Assembly (NCBI GenBank): GCA_050299695.1
Contig: JBNKWI010000103.1
Coordinates: 1 to 11,639 of the forward strand
Direction of reading: 5' to 3'
Source of the DNA: Ovoidimarina sp050299695
Lineage (GTDB): Bacteria; Pseudomonadota; Alphaproteobacteria; Rhodobacterales; Rhodobacteraceae
Length of the DNA stretch: 11,639 nucleotides
Positions 5,391 through 11,639 of the stretch are shown here, piece after piece (positions within the stretch are counted from its first letter, which is position 1; every line of letters starts with the position of its first letter). The notes under the pieces were generated by a model. It searched no databases and was not told the origin of the DNA. It saw only the letters and a program-made list of their open reading frames with translations. The translations under genes were made by a program, and so were the position numbers.

Positions 5391-6233
5391 TCAGCCGGCG
5401 AGCTCGGCCCGCACCTCCTTGAGATTGTTCCGCACCTCCGGCACCGACGGACCCACCGCCAGCGCTTGCCGGTAGGCGCGTTCGGCGCCGCGGAGATCGC
5501 CCGCCTGGTAGCGCGCATTGCCGAGACCGTAGAGCCAGAGCCAGTTCCCGGGCCAGCGTGCTGCGCCGTTCGCGTAGACCTTCGCTGCTGCCGCCGGCTG
5601 GCCGACCCGCTCCAGCGCCGCCGCGGCGCGGAGGAGGCCGACCTCGTCATCTGCAGCGGGCATCCGCTCGGGCGGGAGCACGACGAGGCCCCATTTGTCG
5701 CCTCGCGACCAGGTTTTCAGGAACAGCTGGAGCGGCATCACCATCCGGTCTCGCTCGCCCGAATGGAGGAACACCGCCTCCTTGTCGAGATCGTAGCCGG
5801 TGACCACGGCATAGTGCCAGACTGGCGCCCAGGAGAGACCGAGATTCTGGAACACGATGACCGGGTTGCCCGCCGCCACTTCGCCAAAGAGCGCGGGCAG
5901 AGAGGAAATCCCAAGCGCCAACTGTCCCCGCCTGCGGGCGGCACCGATCATGTCGGCGGTGTAGCTGCCCCGCGCGCCGGGCGAAAACGCCTGCGCCGCG
6001 ATCTCGTCCTGCGACACGTTCCGGCCCGCCCATTGCAGCACCATGGCGAGCGCGGCGGGGCCGCAGTAATAGGCGGTCTGGCGGATCAGCGGCACGCCCG
6101 GCACCGAGGCGCGCGGTGGCAGGCCCGCCGGGAGCCGGATCGTCCGGTCGGCCGGCCCGGCGCAACCAAGGAGCAGCGCCGGAGCCGAAAGCAGAAGGAA
6201 CCTGCGCGGGTAGCGCCTCAGCGGATCCCGCAC
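5391..6233 (-). CDS. PA2778-family C39-like cysteine peptidase, lipoprotein with TPR tail
   Basis: Numbering is from GTG 6233 (280 residues). Residues 1-24 form a lipoprotein signal: arginine-rich start, FLLLSAPALL core and lipobox LLGC with Cys24. The peptidase domain shows Gln52 and Cys57 in RQTAYYCGPAALAMVL and His140 in VWHYAVVTGYD, the C39/papain-like arrangement, followed by FLHSGERDR. The C-terminus (about 205-275) has tetratricopeptide-like helices (WLYGLGNARYQAGDLRGAERAYRQAL). This architecture matches the family named after Pseudomonas PA2778, which is paired with PA2779-type proteins, as here. The substrate is not established. The start is uncertain: an in-frame GTG at 6263 would lengthen the N-terminus, and neither has a clear Shine-Dalgarno. 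The frame overlaps the end of the upstream gene (stop at 6218), suggesting translational coupling. The gene ends convergent with rpsD. Confidence 0.85.
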   Translation of the reverse strand: MRDPLRRYPRRFLLLSAPALLLGCAGPADRTIRLPAGLPPRASVPGVPLIRQTAYYCGPAALAMVLQWAGRNVSQDEIAAQAFSPGARGSYTADMIGAARRRGQLALGISSLPALFGEVAAGNPVIVFQNLGLSWAPVWHYAVVTGYDLDKEAVFLHSGERDRMVMPLQLFLKTWSRGDKWGLVVLPPERMPAADDEVGLLRAAAALERVGQPAAAAKVYANGAARWPGNWLWLYGLGNARYQAGDLRGAERAYRQALAVGPSVPEVRNNLKEVRAELAG

Positions 6234-6625
6234 CGGGTAAACCGGAACACGCGGGTCAGGCACAGGAGGTCCGTCACGAGAAGGATGACGAAGACCGTCA
6301 GGAGCGCGCCGACAAGACCGCCCGCGCCGGCGGAGTCGGCGTCCATCTGGCGGACCATCGAGGCGACCTCGTCGTCGGACAGGGCGGCGAGGCGCGCCTC
6401 GGCCTCGGCCGGGTCGACTCCGAGACGGATCATCTCGTTCTTGACCTCATCCGTCCGGAGCTCGCCCATCAGGAATTCGCGGTCCTGATAGGCCGCGTAT
6501 TTCGAGATCGCCGCTTCGGTGGTGAGCATCTCGGCCTGGGCCATGGTGCTCAGCTGGAAGGTCAGGACCATCTGGACCGAAAGCCCGATCGCCAGCCCCT
6601 TTTTCGTCACGTCGAGAAGGCTCAT
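6218..6625 (-). CDS. PA2779-family membrane protein
   Basis: The 135-residue product starts MSLLDVTKKG and has a hydrophobic segment at about 9-31 (GLAIGLSVQMVLTFQLSTMAQA), which could be a signal peptide cleaved after AQA or an anchor. A charged middle region follows (ISKYAAYQDREFLMGELRTDEV ... LGVDPAEAEARLAALSDDEV), then a C-terminal transmembrane helix (GALLTVFVILLVTDLLCL). ATG 6625 is chosen because GGAGG (6639-6635) lies 9 nt upstream; an ATG at 6634 directly abuts that Shine-Dalgarno and is less likely. Size, layout and pairing with a PA2778-like peptidase fit the PA2779 family. Its function is unknown; co-transcription suggests it works with the lipoprotein peptidase at the envelope. 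Confidence 0.8.
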   Translation of the reverse strand: MSLLDVTKKGLAIGLSVQMVLTFQLSTMAQAEMLTTEAAISKYAAYQDREFLMGELRTDEVKNEMIRLGVDPAEAEARLAALSDDEVASMVRQMDADSAGAGGLVGALLTVFVILLVTDLLCLTRVFRFTRCGIR

Positions 6626-6912
6626 CCCCGCCATCCTCCGTTCATTCGCGTTGCTGCCCCGCCACGTCCTGCGGCCGGGCCCGGGGCCGACTATCGGGCG
6701 CGGCCCTGCGCCTGACAACTGGCCCGGCATCCGAGGCGCCGGCACTGTTGCGGCGAAGGCATGGCCAGCGGCGGGACTCCGCCCGGCGGGGCTGCCCGCC
6801 ATTTGGGCGGCGCGAGATGGCTGGGCCGGTCCGCTGCACTTTTCTCCGTGACCGCGTGACAACTCTCGGTTTAGGCTTGAAAGATCACAGAAACTCTCAG
6901 GAGGGGGTAGCC
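6626..6912. promoter_or_regulatory. Divergent intergenic region with GC-rich hairpins
   Basis: This 287-bp gap separates the minus-strand PA2779/PA2778 pair from the symporter. It contains overlapping hairpins: GGCGG-GACT-CCGCC (6770-6783), GGCGGG-GCTG-CCCGCC (6785-6800), and an alternative pairing of CCGCC (6796-6800) with GGCGG (6806-6810). The last two cannot form together. No clear -35/-10 pair stood out for either gene. The symporter Shine-Dalgarno AGGAGGGGG (about 6899-6907) ends 5 nt before its ATG. Confidence 0.35.
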
Positions 6913-8385
6913 ATGGCTGCACTTGAGGGATTTTTCGGCGCGATCGGCGATCTAACCTGGGGATGGTCTCTCATCCCCATGCTTGTCGTCTTTGGCGTCT
7001 TCATCACGGCCCTGACCGGGTTCGTGCAGTTCAAGTACTTCAAGCGCATGTTCAGCGTGCTTGCCTCCGGCAGCGAGTCGGCGGACCCGAACGCGATCTC
7101 GGCGCGCGAGGCTCTCCTGATCTCGGTCGGCGGCCGGGTCGGCGGCGGCAATATCGCCGGTGTCGCGGTGGCGATCACCTTGGGCGGGCCCGGCGCGGTG
7201 TTCTGGATGTGGATGATTGCGCTCGTGGGCATGGCGACGAGCCTCGTCGAATGCTCGCTCGCGCAGCTCTTCAAGCGGCGCGAACCCGACGGCATGTTCC
7301 GCGGTGGCCCGGCCCGGTCGATCCTGCACGGGCTCGGCGAGCAGTACCGCTGGCTCGCCATCGTCTACGCGATCTGCCTGATCGCCGCCTTCGGCCTCGG
7401 CTTCAACGCCTTCCAGGGCAACACGGTGGCCGGTGCCGCAGCGGACAGCCTCGGCGTCAGCCGGTTCGTGACCGGCGTGCTTCTGGCGGTCCTGGCCGGT
7501 TTCATCGTGTTCGGCGGCATCCACCGGATCGCCAAGGCGGCCGACATCGTCGTGCCGTTCATGGCGGTGGGCTACATCCTGATGGCGCTGATCGTCATCG
7601 TGCTCAACATCGCCTCCCTGCCCGGCGTGCTCGTCGACATCGTGTCGAACGCGCTCGGCTTCCGCGAGGCGGTGTCGGGCGGCATGGGCGCGGCGCTCGC
7701 GCAGGGGCTCCGGCGCGGGCTCTTCTCGAACGAGGCGGGGCTCGGCTCGGCGCCGAACGTCGCGGCGACGGCGGACGTGCTGCACCCGATCAGCCAGGGC
7801 ATCACCCAGTGCCTGTCGGTTTTCATCGACACGATCTTCATCTGCTCCTGCACCGCCTTCATCATCCTTCTGGGCGATGTCTACGTGCCGGGGGCCGAGG
7901 GGATCGACGGTATCGCGCTGACCCAGCAATCGCTGGTCTCGCATCTGGGCGCCTGGTCGCAATACTTCCTCACTCTGATGATCCTGCTCTTCGCCTTCAG
8001 CTCGATCATCTACAACTACTACCTGGGCGAGAACGCGCTCTCGGTGATCACCGAGAACCCGATGGCGCTGAACGTGTTCCGCGTGATCATCATCGGCGTC
8101 GTGTTCCTCGGTGCCACCGCGCCCGGGGCGACGGCGGTGTTCTTCTTCTCTGACCCGATGATGGGGGTCCTGGCGCTGGTGAACCTGGTGGTGCTGATGA
8201 TGCTCCTGCCCACCTGCATCCGGATCCTGAGGGACTTCAACCGGCAGGTGGCGGCGGGCGTGGCCCGGCCGGTGCTGAACCCGGACGACTTCCCGGATCT
8301 CGACCTCGACCGCAGCGCCTGGACCGGGCGCGACCCGGAAAGCGGCGCGCGGGCGGTGCCGGACGGAGACGCGGTCCCGGCCTGA
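6913..8385 (+). CDS. Alanine/glycine:cation symporter (AGCS) family transporter
   Basis: A 490-residue inner-membrane transporter expected to import alanine, glycine or a related small amino acid with Na+ or H+. About ten hydrophobic segments are visible, from IPMLVVFGVFITALTGFVQF to VVLMMLLPTCIRIL. Family landmarks include GGRVGGGNIAGVAVAITLGG (73-92), the conserved region RRGLFSNEAGLGSAPNVAATA (267-287), and the later YNYYLGENALSVI. The first motif reads GRVGGGNIAGVA where many AGCS members have a GTVGTGNIAGVA form, so substrate or ion preference may differ. ATG 6913 is preceded by AGGAGGGGG at good spacing; the frame is open further upstream, but that extension is in the hairpin-rich leader and is not hydrophobic. 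The acidic tail (DDFPDLDLDRSAW) is cytoplasmic or periplasmic. It appears to be a single-gene unit. Confidence 0.92.
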   Translation: MAALEGFFGAIGDLTWGWSLIPMLVVFGVFITALTGFVQFKYFKRMFSVLASGSESADPNAISAREALLISVGGRVGGGNIAGVAVAITLGGPGAVFWMWMIALVGMATSLVECSLAQLFKRREPDGMFRGGPARSILHGLGEQYRWLAIVYAICLIAAFGLGFNAFQGNTVAGAAADSLGVSRFVTGVLLAVLAGFIVFGGIHRIAKAADIVVPFMAVGYILMALIVIVLNIASLPGVLVDIVSNALGFREAVSGGMGAALAQGLRRGLFSNEAGLGSAPNVAATADVLHPISQGITQCLSVFIDTIFICSCTAFIILLGDVYVPGAEGIDGIALTQQSLVSHLGAWSQYFLTLMILLFAFSSIIYNYYLGENALSVITENPMALNVFRVIIIGVVFLGATAPGATAVFFFSDPMMGVLALVNLVVLMMLLPTCIRILRDFNRQVAAGVARPVLNPDDFPDLDLDRSAWTGRDPESGARAVPDGDAVPA

Positions 8386-8392
8386 GCCAAGC

Positions 8393-8490
8393 CCTCTCCC
8401 CCATCCCTTCTCCCGCCGGGAGAGGGGAGGCGCCGCCGGCTGCGGTACCGCCTCCCCCTCCCCTGGGAGGGGCACCGAGGGGGAGGGTGG
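8393..8490. repeat. C/G-rich interspersed repeat with two hairpins
   Basis: The gap after the symporter holds a C-rich and G-rich repeat-like stretch with hairpins TCTCCC-GCC-GGGAGA (8409-8423) and CCCCTCCC-CT-GGGAGGGG (8455-8472). CCCTCTCCC...GGGAGAGGG elements are widely dispersed between genes in many proteobacteria. It may end the symporter transcript, but neither hairpin is followed by a T-tract. Confidence 0.55.
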
Positions 8491-8510
8491 CGGAAGCGGA
8501 GAGCGGTGTC

Positions 8511-8547
8511 CCCGAAAACGCAAGGCGCCCGGCCATCGGCCGGGCGC
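8511..8547 (-). terminator. Probable terminator of the hsp20 gene
   Basis: A perfect 10-bp inverted repeat, GCGCCCGGCC (8525-8534) and GGCCGGGCGC (8538-8547), has a 3-nt loop and lies 24 nt past the hsp20 stop. On the minus strand it is followed by CCTTGCGTTTT, so the T-run is displaced and the termination is less certain than for rpsD. Confidence 0.55.
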
Positions 8548-8571
8548 TGTCGGTTTGTGCTGCCGGGAGAC

Positions 8572-9030
8572 CTATTCGGCGGCCAACGCCTGCGCATTGA
8601 CCGTGTCGCCCTTGGCGATGGCGATCCGGCGAGGCTTCAGCGCCTCGGGCACCTCACGCACCAGGTCGATATGCAGCATCCCGTTCACGGTGCTCGCCCC
8701 GTCGACGCGGACATGGTCGGCCAGCGCGAAGCGGCGCTCGAAGGCGCGGGTCGCGATGCCGCGATGCAGGTAGGTGCGGGTGTCGGCCTCGTCGGATTTC
8801 TTCGCCGAGACGATCAGCGCGCCTTCGCGGACCTCGACCGACAGGTCTTCATCCGAGAAGCCGGCGACGGCGATCGAGATGCGATAGGCATTCTCGTCGG
8901 TCTTTTCGATATTGTAGGGCGGGTAGGTGGCGGCCGTCGTGGTATCGGCCAGAACCCGGTCCATCAGGTCGGCGACGCGGTCGAAGCCGACGGTGGCGCG
9001 GTAGAGCGGTGCAAGATCGAATGTGCGCAT
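8572..9030 (-). CDS. Hsp20 (IbpA-type alpha-crystallin) small heat-shock protein
   Basis: The 152-residue product is a holdase chaperone that binds unfolding proteins in the cytoplasm. The N-terminal arm MRTFDLAPLYRATVGFDR resembles IbpA-type proteins. The alpha-crystallin domain runs from about 38 to 125 (YPPYNIEKTDENAYRISIAV ... DEDLSVEVREGALIVSAKK ... IATRAFERRFALADHVRVDG), with the typical NGMLHIDL strand. The C-terminal tail carries ARIAI-type residues (PRRIAI), matching the I-x-I oligomerisation motif. GGAGG (9041-9037) lies 7 nt before the ATG, which supports the start. Upstream CTTGAA and CCTACCTAAA elements could be a heat-shock (RpoH) promoter. It is transcribed alone or partly by read-through from the peptidase cluster. 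Confidence 0.94.
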   Translation of the reverse strand: MRTFDLAPLYRATVGFDRVADLMDRVLADTTTAATYPPYNIEKTDENAYRISIAVAGFSDEDLSVEVREGALIVSAKKSDEADTRTYLHRGIATRAFERRFALADHVRVDGASTVNGMLHIDLVREVPEALKPRRIAIAKGDTVNAQALAAE

Positions 9031-9124
9031 GGGTCATCCTCCATTGAGCGACAACGATGTCTGCGCCCTCCATCCCGGACGGGCGCTTCGGTGATGCCGG
9101 ACCCGCATTTGGCGCCCGGCAAGG

Positions 9125-9156
9125 TTTAGGTAGGAAGCGGAAAAAACCGGTTCAAG
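9125..9156 (-). promoter_or_regulatory. Candidate RpoH (sigma32) promoter of hsp20
   Basis: Reading on the minus strand, CTTGAA (9156-9151) is followed after 16 bases by CCTACCTAAA (9134-9125). The -35 fits the heat-shock CTTGAA form well; the -10 fits loosely. The -35 overlaps the TGA stop of the last peptidase gene (9152-9154). It is placed about 95 bp before the hsp20 ATG. Confidence 0.4.
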
Positions 9157-9844
9157 GGGGGGTCAGACCCCAGACCGCCGCCAGTTGCAGGAGCCTTGTC
9201 CTAGCTTGCACGGTCAGCGCGTAGGGCTGTCGCCCCTCCATCGACATGGCGACGACCATGGCCGCCATCTCCGGGCCGTCGGGGGCGAGCCGCACCACCG
9301 GCGCGCCCGATTCCCCCAGCACCACCCGGCAGGACAGCCGCGCGAGCGAGCCGTCGGCCTCGGTGACCTCGCAGAGGCGTTCCCGCGCCCGGTCGCCACG
9401 CCCGCCGGGATAGGAAGCGATCAGGAGCCGCTCGCCGACCTGGGCCGGTTCGCCCCAGGCGACGGGCAGGGCGATCCCCGGCGGCACCGGCGCGTCGAGC
9501 TCGAGAAGCGCCAGATCGGCGGTCAGGATACGCGCCCCCGTCGCGCGGGCGGTGAGGTCGAGCGGGTGCCGCAGGATCCGGATCGCCGTGCGGGCCAGGG
9601 ACGGGTGGCCCGGGTAGCTGCCGGTGTGAAAGCGGATCGTGCTGTCGCCTCCCTCGGCGGCCAGTTTCTTTCCGGCGACGCAATGGCCGGCAGTGGCGAC
9701 GAGGTCGGGCGCGACCAGCACCGCGCTGCAATCGGTACGCCCGTCGCGCTCGAGAACGCCCGCGCCGGCCAACGGCGGCAGGTCTTCCGACCGGGCCGGG
9801 CCGGGGGCGAGGGCGACAAAAAGGGCAAGGCAGAGCGCGCGCAT
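9152..9844 (-). CDS. Secreted trypsin-like serine peptidase 1 (last of three)
   Basis: A 230-residue S1-fold peptidase with a signal peptide at about 1-18 (MRALCLALFVALAPGPARS). The catalytic residues are His54 (TAGHC, with Gly where Ala is usual), Asp110 (TADLALLEL) and Ser179 (GESGAP, instead of GDSGGP). Cys39 and Cys55 flank the His loop as in trypsins, and Cys158 and Cys172 precede the Ser loop. It lacks the GWEAVGRLD motif and the FxRP tail of the next two peptidases, so it is the most diverged of the cluster. There is no IVGG-type activation site. The ATG at 9844 gives a clean signal peptide, but no Shine-Dalgarno is seen and a GGCGCC-AGAA-GGCGCC hairpin abuts it. A TTG at 9880, just past the previous stop, is an alternative coupled start. 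The target is unknown. Confidence 0.85.
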   Translation of the reverse strand: MRALCLALFVALAPGPARSEDLPPLAGAGVLERDGRTDCSAVLVAPDLVATAGHCVAGKKLAAEGGDSTIRFHTGSYPGHPSLARTAIRILRHPLDLTARATGARILTADLALLELDAPVPPGIALPVAWGEPAQVGERLLIASYPGGRGDRARERLCEVTEADGSLARLSCRVVLGESGAPVVRLAPDGPEMAAMVVAMSMEGRQPYALTVQARTRLLQLAAVWGLTPP

Positions 9845-9845
9845 G

Positions 9846-9861
9846 GGCGCCAGAAGGCGCC
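9846..9861. other. GGCGCC hairpin abutting the start of peptidase 1
   Basis: GGCGCC (9846-9851), AGAA, GGCGCC (9856-9861) form a 6-bp stem with a 4-nt loop, one base away from the ATG at 9844. In the mRNA it would cover the ribosome-binding region if translation starts there; if translation starts at TTG 9880 it is simply coding sequence. Confidence 0.5.
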
Positions 9862-9884
9862 AGCCGGGGTGCGAGGTCAAGCGG

Positions 9885-10691
9885 TCAGGGACGCAGGAAC
9901 CGGGCCGACCCGGCATTGCGCTCCGAGGTGCCGATCACCCGGCGCGTCGCGCGCTCGGGCTCGGGCCAGACGCCCTCGCCGGTGCGGAAGGCGCGGGTGA
10001 GCTCGGCCACGAGCTGGGTCAGAGCCATGCCGTAGACCGCCGGCTGGCCGTCGTAGTTGCCGCCGCCCGAGACGATCGAGACGATCTGCGGGCTTGGCCC
10101 CGACATGTCGAAGATCGGCGCGCCCGAGGAGCCGGGATGCGCGGTGCAGTCGAAGGCCATCAGCCGGTTGCCGGTGGCGATGATCTTGCAGCCGATCTCG
10201 CGCGACATCGCGTTCGAACGGCCGCGCCCGTAGGAGAGGACGGTGACCTTCTGGCCCGGCCCGGCGCTCCGCGCGAGCGGGAACGGGTCGGCGGTGGTGG
10301 CCGGGATCGGCTCCGCGAGCCTCAGGAGCGCCACGTCGTGGCGCGTGCTCTCGGCCGAGCCCGGATCCTCCGGGTCGTAGTGCGGCGAGACCGCGACGCG
10401 GGCCACCGGCGAGGCCGCGATCGCCGCGCCGTCGCGGAGCCCGGCCTGGAAGCGCAGGATGGCGGGGTCCACCCGTTCGCCCTCGTGGTCGAACAGGCAA
10501 TGGGCGGCGGTCATCACCGTGTCGGGGGCGATCAGCGAGGCGGTGCAATAGCCCTGGCCCTCGAGATCAAGCCGCCCCACTGCCTCCCAGCCGAGGATAT
10601 CGGCGCGGTCCGTGAGGGATTTCAACGGGTTGGCAGGGGATGCGGCCGGCAGGAGCGCGGCCGCCAGGGCGACGAGGATCCCGCGCCGCAT
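9885..10691 (-). CDS. Secreted trypsin-like serine peptidase 2 (middle of three)
   Basis: A 268-residue S1-fold peptidase with a signal peptide (MRRGILVALAAALLPAASPA, cleavage about 20). After it come GWEAVGRLDLEGQGYCTASLIAP and the catalytic residues: His64 (TAAHC), Asp119 (HDVALLRL), Ser189 (GSSGAP). Cysteines at 49/65 and near 168/182 match positions in its neighbour. The GSSGAP form and the lack of an IVGG activation end place it nearer to V8-like/glutamyl endopeptidases (S1B-like) than to trypsin proper. It ends GSARFLRP, a tail resembling that of peptidase 3. The ATG lies 3 nt after the stop of peptidase 3, with only TAGG as a possible weak Shine-Dalgarno, so translation is probably coupled. 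Likely periplasmic or secreted; substrate unknown. Confidence 0.88.
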   Translation of the reverse strand: MRRGILVALAAALLPAASPANPLKSLTDRADILGWEAVGRLDLEGQGYCTASLIAPDTVMTAAHCLFDHEGERVDPAILRFQAGLRDGAAIAASPVARVAVSPHYDPEDPGSAESTRHDVALLRLAEPIPATTADPFPLARSAGPGQKVTVLSYGRGRSNAMSREIGCKIIATGNRLMAFDCTAHPGSSGAPIFDMSGPSPQIVSIVSGGGNYDGQPAVYGMALTQLVAELTRAFRTGEGVWPEPERATRRVIGTSERNAGSARFLRP

Positions 10692-10694
10692 GGC

Positions 10695-11516
10695 CTAGGG
10701 CCGGACGAACTTGGCGCCGGCGCGCCCCGGGGCCGTGGTCTCCACGGGCCGGTTCACCAACGGCCCCGCAGCGGTCGCGACGGTGGTCGAATGCTCGTCG
10801 AGCGCCGCGCGCAGCTCGGGCAGGATCTGCGCGAGCGAGGTGCCGAGCGAGACGCGGCGGCCGTGCACCTCGGCCTTGGCCGATATCACCGAGACGATCT
10901 GCGGCTCGCCGTCCTCGACGGAGAAGACCGGCGCGCCGGACGAACCGAAATCGACGTCGCAGGACATCACCAGCGAGCCCGCCGGGCGCCCGAGAATGTC
11001 GCAGGCCTCCTCCAGCGAGGGCCGCGTGGCGCGGTCATGGGCGTAGGAAACAACCTGGACGGAGGCGCCCTTGCGGGGCTGGTCGCCGACCTTGAACGGG
11101 TGGACCGAGCCGTTGCGGATCGGCTGGTCGAGCGCGATCAGAGCGATGTCGCTCGCCACGTAGTCGCCGCTATGGGGGCCGTCATAGACGTAGTCGGGAT
11201 GGATCGCGGTGCTCCGCGCGCCGCGATAGGCGGTGGCGCGGCCGTTGCGGAAACCGGCGAGGAAGGTGATCTCGCTGTCGGCGATGCGCTCGAAACTGTC
11301 GGGGTCGAAGAGGCAATGGGCTGCCGTCAGCACCAGGTCGGGCGCGATGAGCGCGCCAGTGCAGAATCCGGTCTCGCCGATATCGAGCCGCCCGACCGCT
11401 TCCCAGCCCTTGGTGTCGTTCGCCGTCACCAGGGCGCGCAGGCCGTCATGTTCCCCCGCGGATGCCGGGCCGACCCCCAGAAGGCACAGGCCCGCAGCAC
11501 ACAGAAATGCGCGCAT
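10695..11516 (-). CDS. Secreted trypsin-like serine peptidase 3 (first of three)
   Basis: From ATG 11516 the product has 273 residues; a GTG at 11522 would add two. The signal peptide is MRAFLCAAGLCLLGVGPASA. The mature protein carries GWEAVGRLDIGETGFCTGALIAP, then His67 (TAAHC), Asp123 (ASDIALIAL) and Ser193 (GSSGAP). A linker rich in T, A, P and V (about 230-265) precedes the tail AKFVRP. It is clearly paralogous to the next gene by these shared blocks. On the minus strand AGGTGA just upstream (about 5 nt before ATG 11516) is the likely ribosome-binding site. As first gene of the tight cluster it should carry the promoter, but the 5' flank may itself be the end of another gene. Substrate unknown. 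Confidence 0.88.
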   Translation of the reverse strand: MRAFLCAAGLCLLGVGPASAGEHDGLRALVTANDTKGWEAVGRLDIGETGFCTGALIAPDLVLTAAHCLFDPDSFERIADSEITFLAGFRNGRATAYRGARSTAIHPDYVYDGPHSGDYVASDIALIALDQPIRNGSVHPFKVGDQPRKGASVQVVSYAHDRATRPSLEEACDILGRPAGSLVMSCDVDFGSSGAPVFSVEDGEPQIVSVISAKAEVHGRRVSLGTSLAQILPELRAALDEHSTTVATAAGPLVNRPVETTAPGRAGAKFVRP

Positions 11517-11527
11517 CTTCACCTACC

Positions 11528-11638
11528 CTACCCCCAGGGTCCGGACATAGCGCCCGGATAGGGCAGGAATATGACCTGTCGCAGCGGATTGGAACGGTTT
11601 TCGCCGCCTGCGGCGTCGACCCGCGCGCGCTGACGCGC
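11528..11638 (-). CDS. Possible C-terminal end of an upstream minus-strand gene (edge)
   Basis: The minus frame from the right edge stays open for 36 codons (ending NPLRQVIFLPYPGAMSGPWG) to a TAG at 11528-11530, 11 nt before the ATG of peptidase 3. If real, it would be the last part of a gene upstream in the same operon. The competing plus frame (QRIGTVFAACGVDPRALTR) has even stronger G/C at third positions but no normal start codon. Too short to decide. Confidence 0.25.
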   Translation of the reverse strand, partial: ARQRARVDAAGGENRSNPLRQVIFLPYPGAMSGPWG

Positions 11639-11639
11639 G

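Noticed and set aside
5391..6233. C39-like peptidase as the leader peptidase of the graspetide-like precursor
   Set aside because: It is 5 kb away, in a separate operon with its usual PA2779 partner, and the precursor shows no double-glycine leader cleavage site before the repeats.
6888..6901. Glycine riboswitch 3' end before the AGCS symporter (GAAACTCTCAGG)
   Set aside because: This 12-mer resembles the closing strand of a glycine aptamer, but the rest of the aptamer (GGAGAG and CCGAAGGGG-type core) is not present upstream.
9152..11516. Serine peptidases as part of the graspetide cluster
   Set aside because: They are about 9 kb away with ribosomal, transport and heat-shock genes in between; nothing in the sequence links them.
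9639..11561. Long plus-strand open frame across the peptidase cluster (640 codons)
   Set aside because: It lies antisense to three genes with intact signal peptides and catalytic triads and is an artefact of high GC.

Overview
The window is high-GC DNA that looks like an alphaproteobacterium of the Rhodobacterales (Rhodobacteraceae). The supporting signs are the 206-residue S4 protein, an adenosylcobalamin-dependent (class II) ribonucleotide reductase, a Hint_2-type protein, a CtrA-like TTAAC-N5-GTTAA site, a CCGAAAA...TTTTCGG palindromic repeat, and strong G/C preference at third codon positions. No database search was possible, so the taxonomic call is an inference.

Layout, left to right. 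Positions 1-542 (minus) hold the 5' 180 codons of a gene cut by the window edge. It encodes a domain of about 115 residues followed by five copies of the motif TTxxxxEE (consensus TTLALGEEGGPVP, 13-residue period). TTxxxxEE is the core signature of plesiocin-type graspetides, ribosomal peptides whose Thr and Glu side chains are joined into ester rings by an ATP-grasp ligase. This is the most exciting item in the window. The ligase and any exporter would lie left of base 1 and cannot be seen. Divergent from it is nrdJ (738-3287), with an unusual XRE-like helix-turn-helix segment and an AT-rich, intergenic-repeat-like stretch spliced in frame before its C-terminal part. A short gap with four GTTAAC sites, two of them forming a CtrA-like box, leads into a Hint-domain protein (3430-4497). 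Next comes rpsD (4710-5330), with its own sigma70-like promoter, a structured leader of about 190 nt containing a palindromic interspersed repeat, and a rho-independent terminator.

On the minus strand 6625-5391 encodes a PA2779-like membrane protein and a PA2778-like C39-fold cysteine peptidase lipoprotein, overlapping and probably translationally coupled. Divergent from them is an alanine/glycine:cation symporter (6913-8385). A repeat-rich gap (8386-8571) separates it from an Hsp20 small heat-shock protein (9030-8572, minus). The right end (11516-9152, minus) is a tandem cluster of three secreted trypsin-fold serine peptidases. The first two in transcription order are close paralogues sharing GWEAVGRLD near the N-terminus and an FxRP C-terminal tail. 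The last 110 bases may contain the end of another minus-strand gene.

Most of the window is housekeeping or accessory genes of familiar families. The parts that stand out are the graspetide-like precursor, the helix-turn-helix in NrdJ, the CtrA-like box before the Hint gene, and the serine peptidase cluster.
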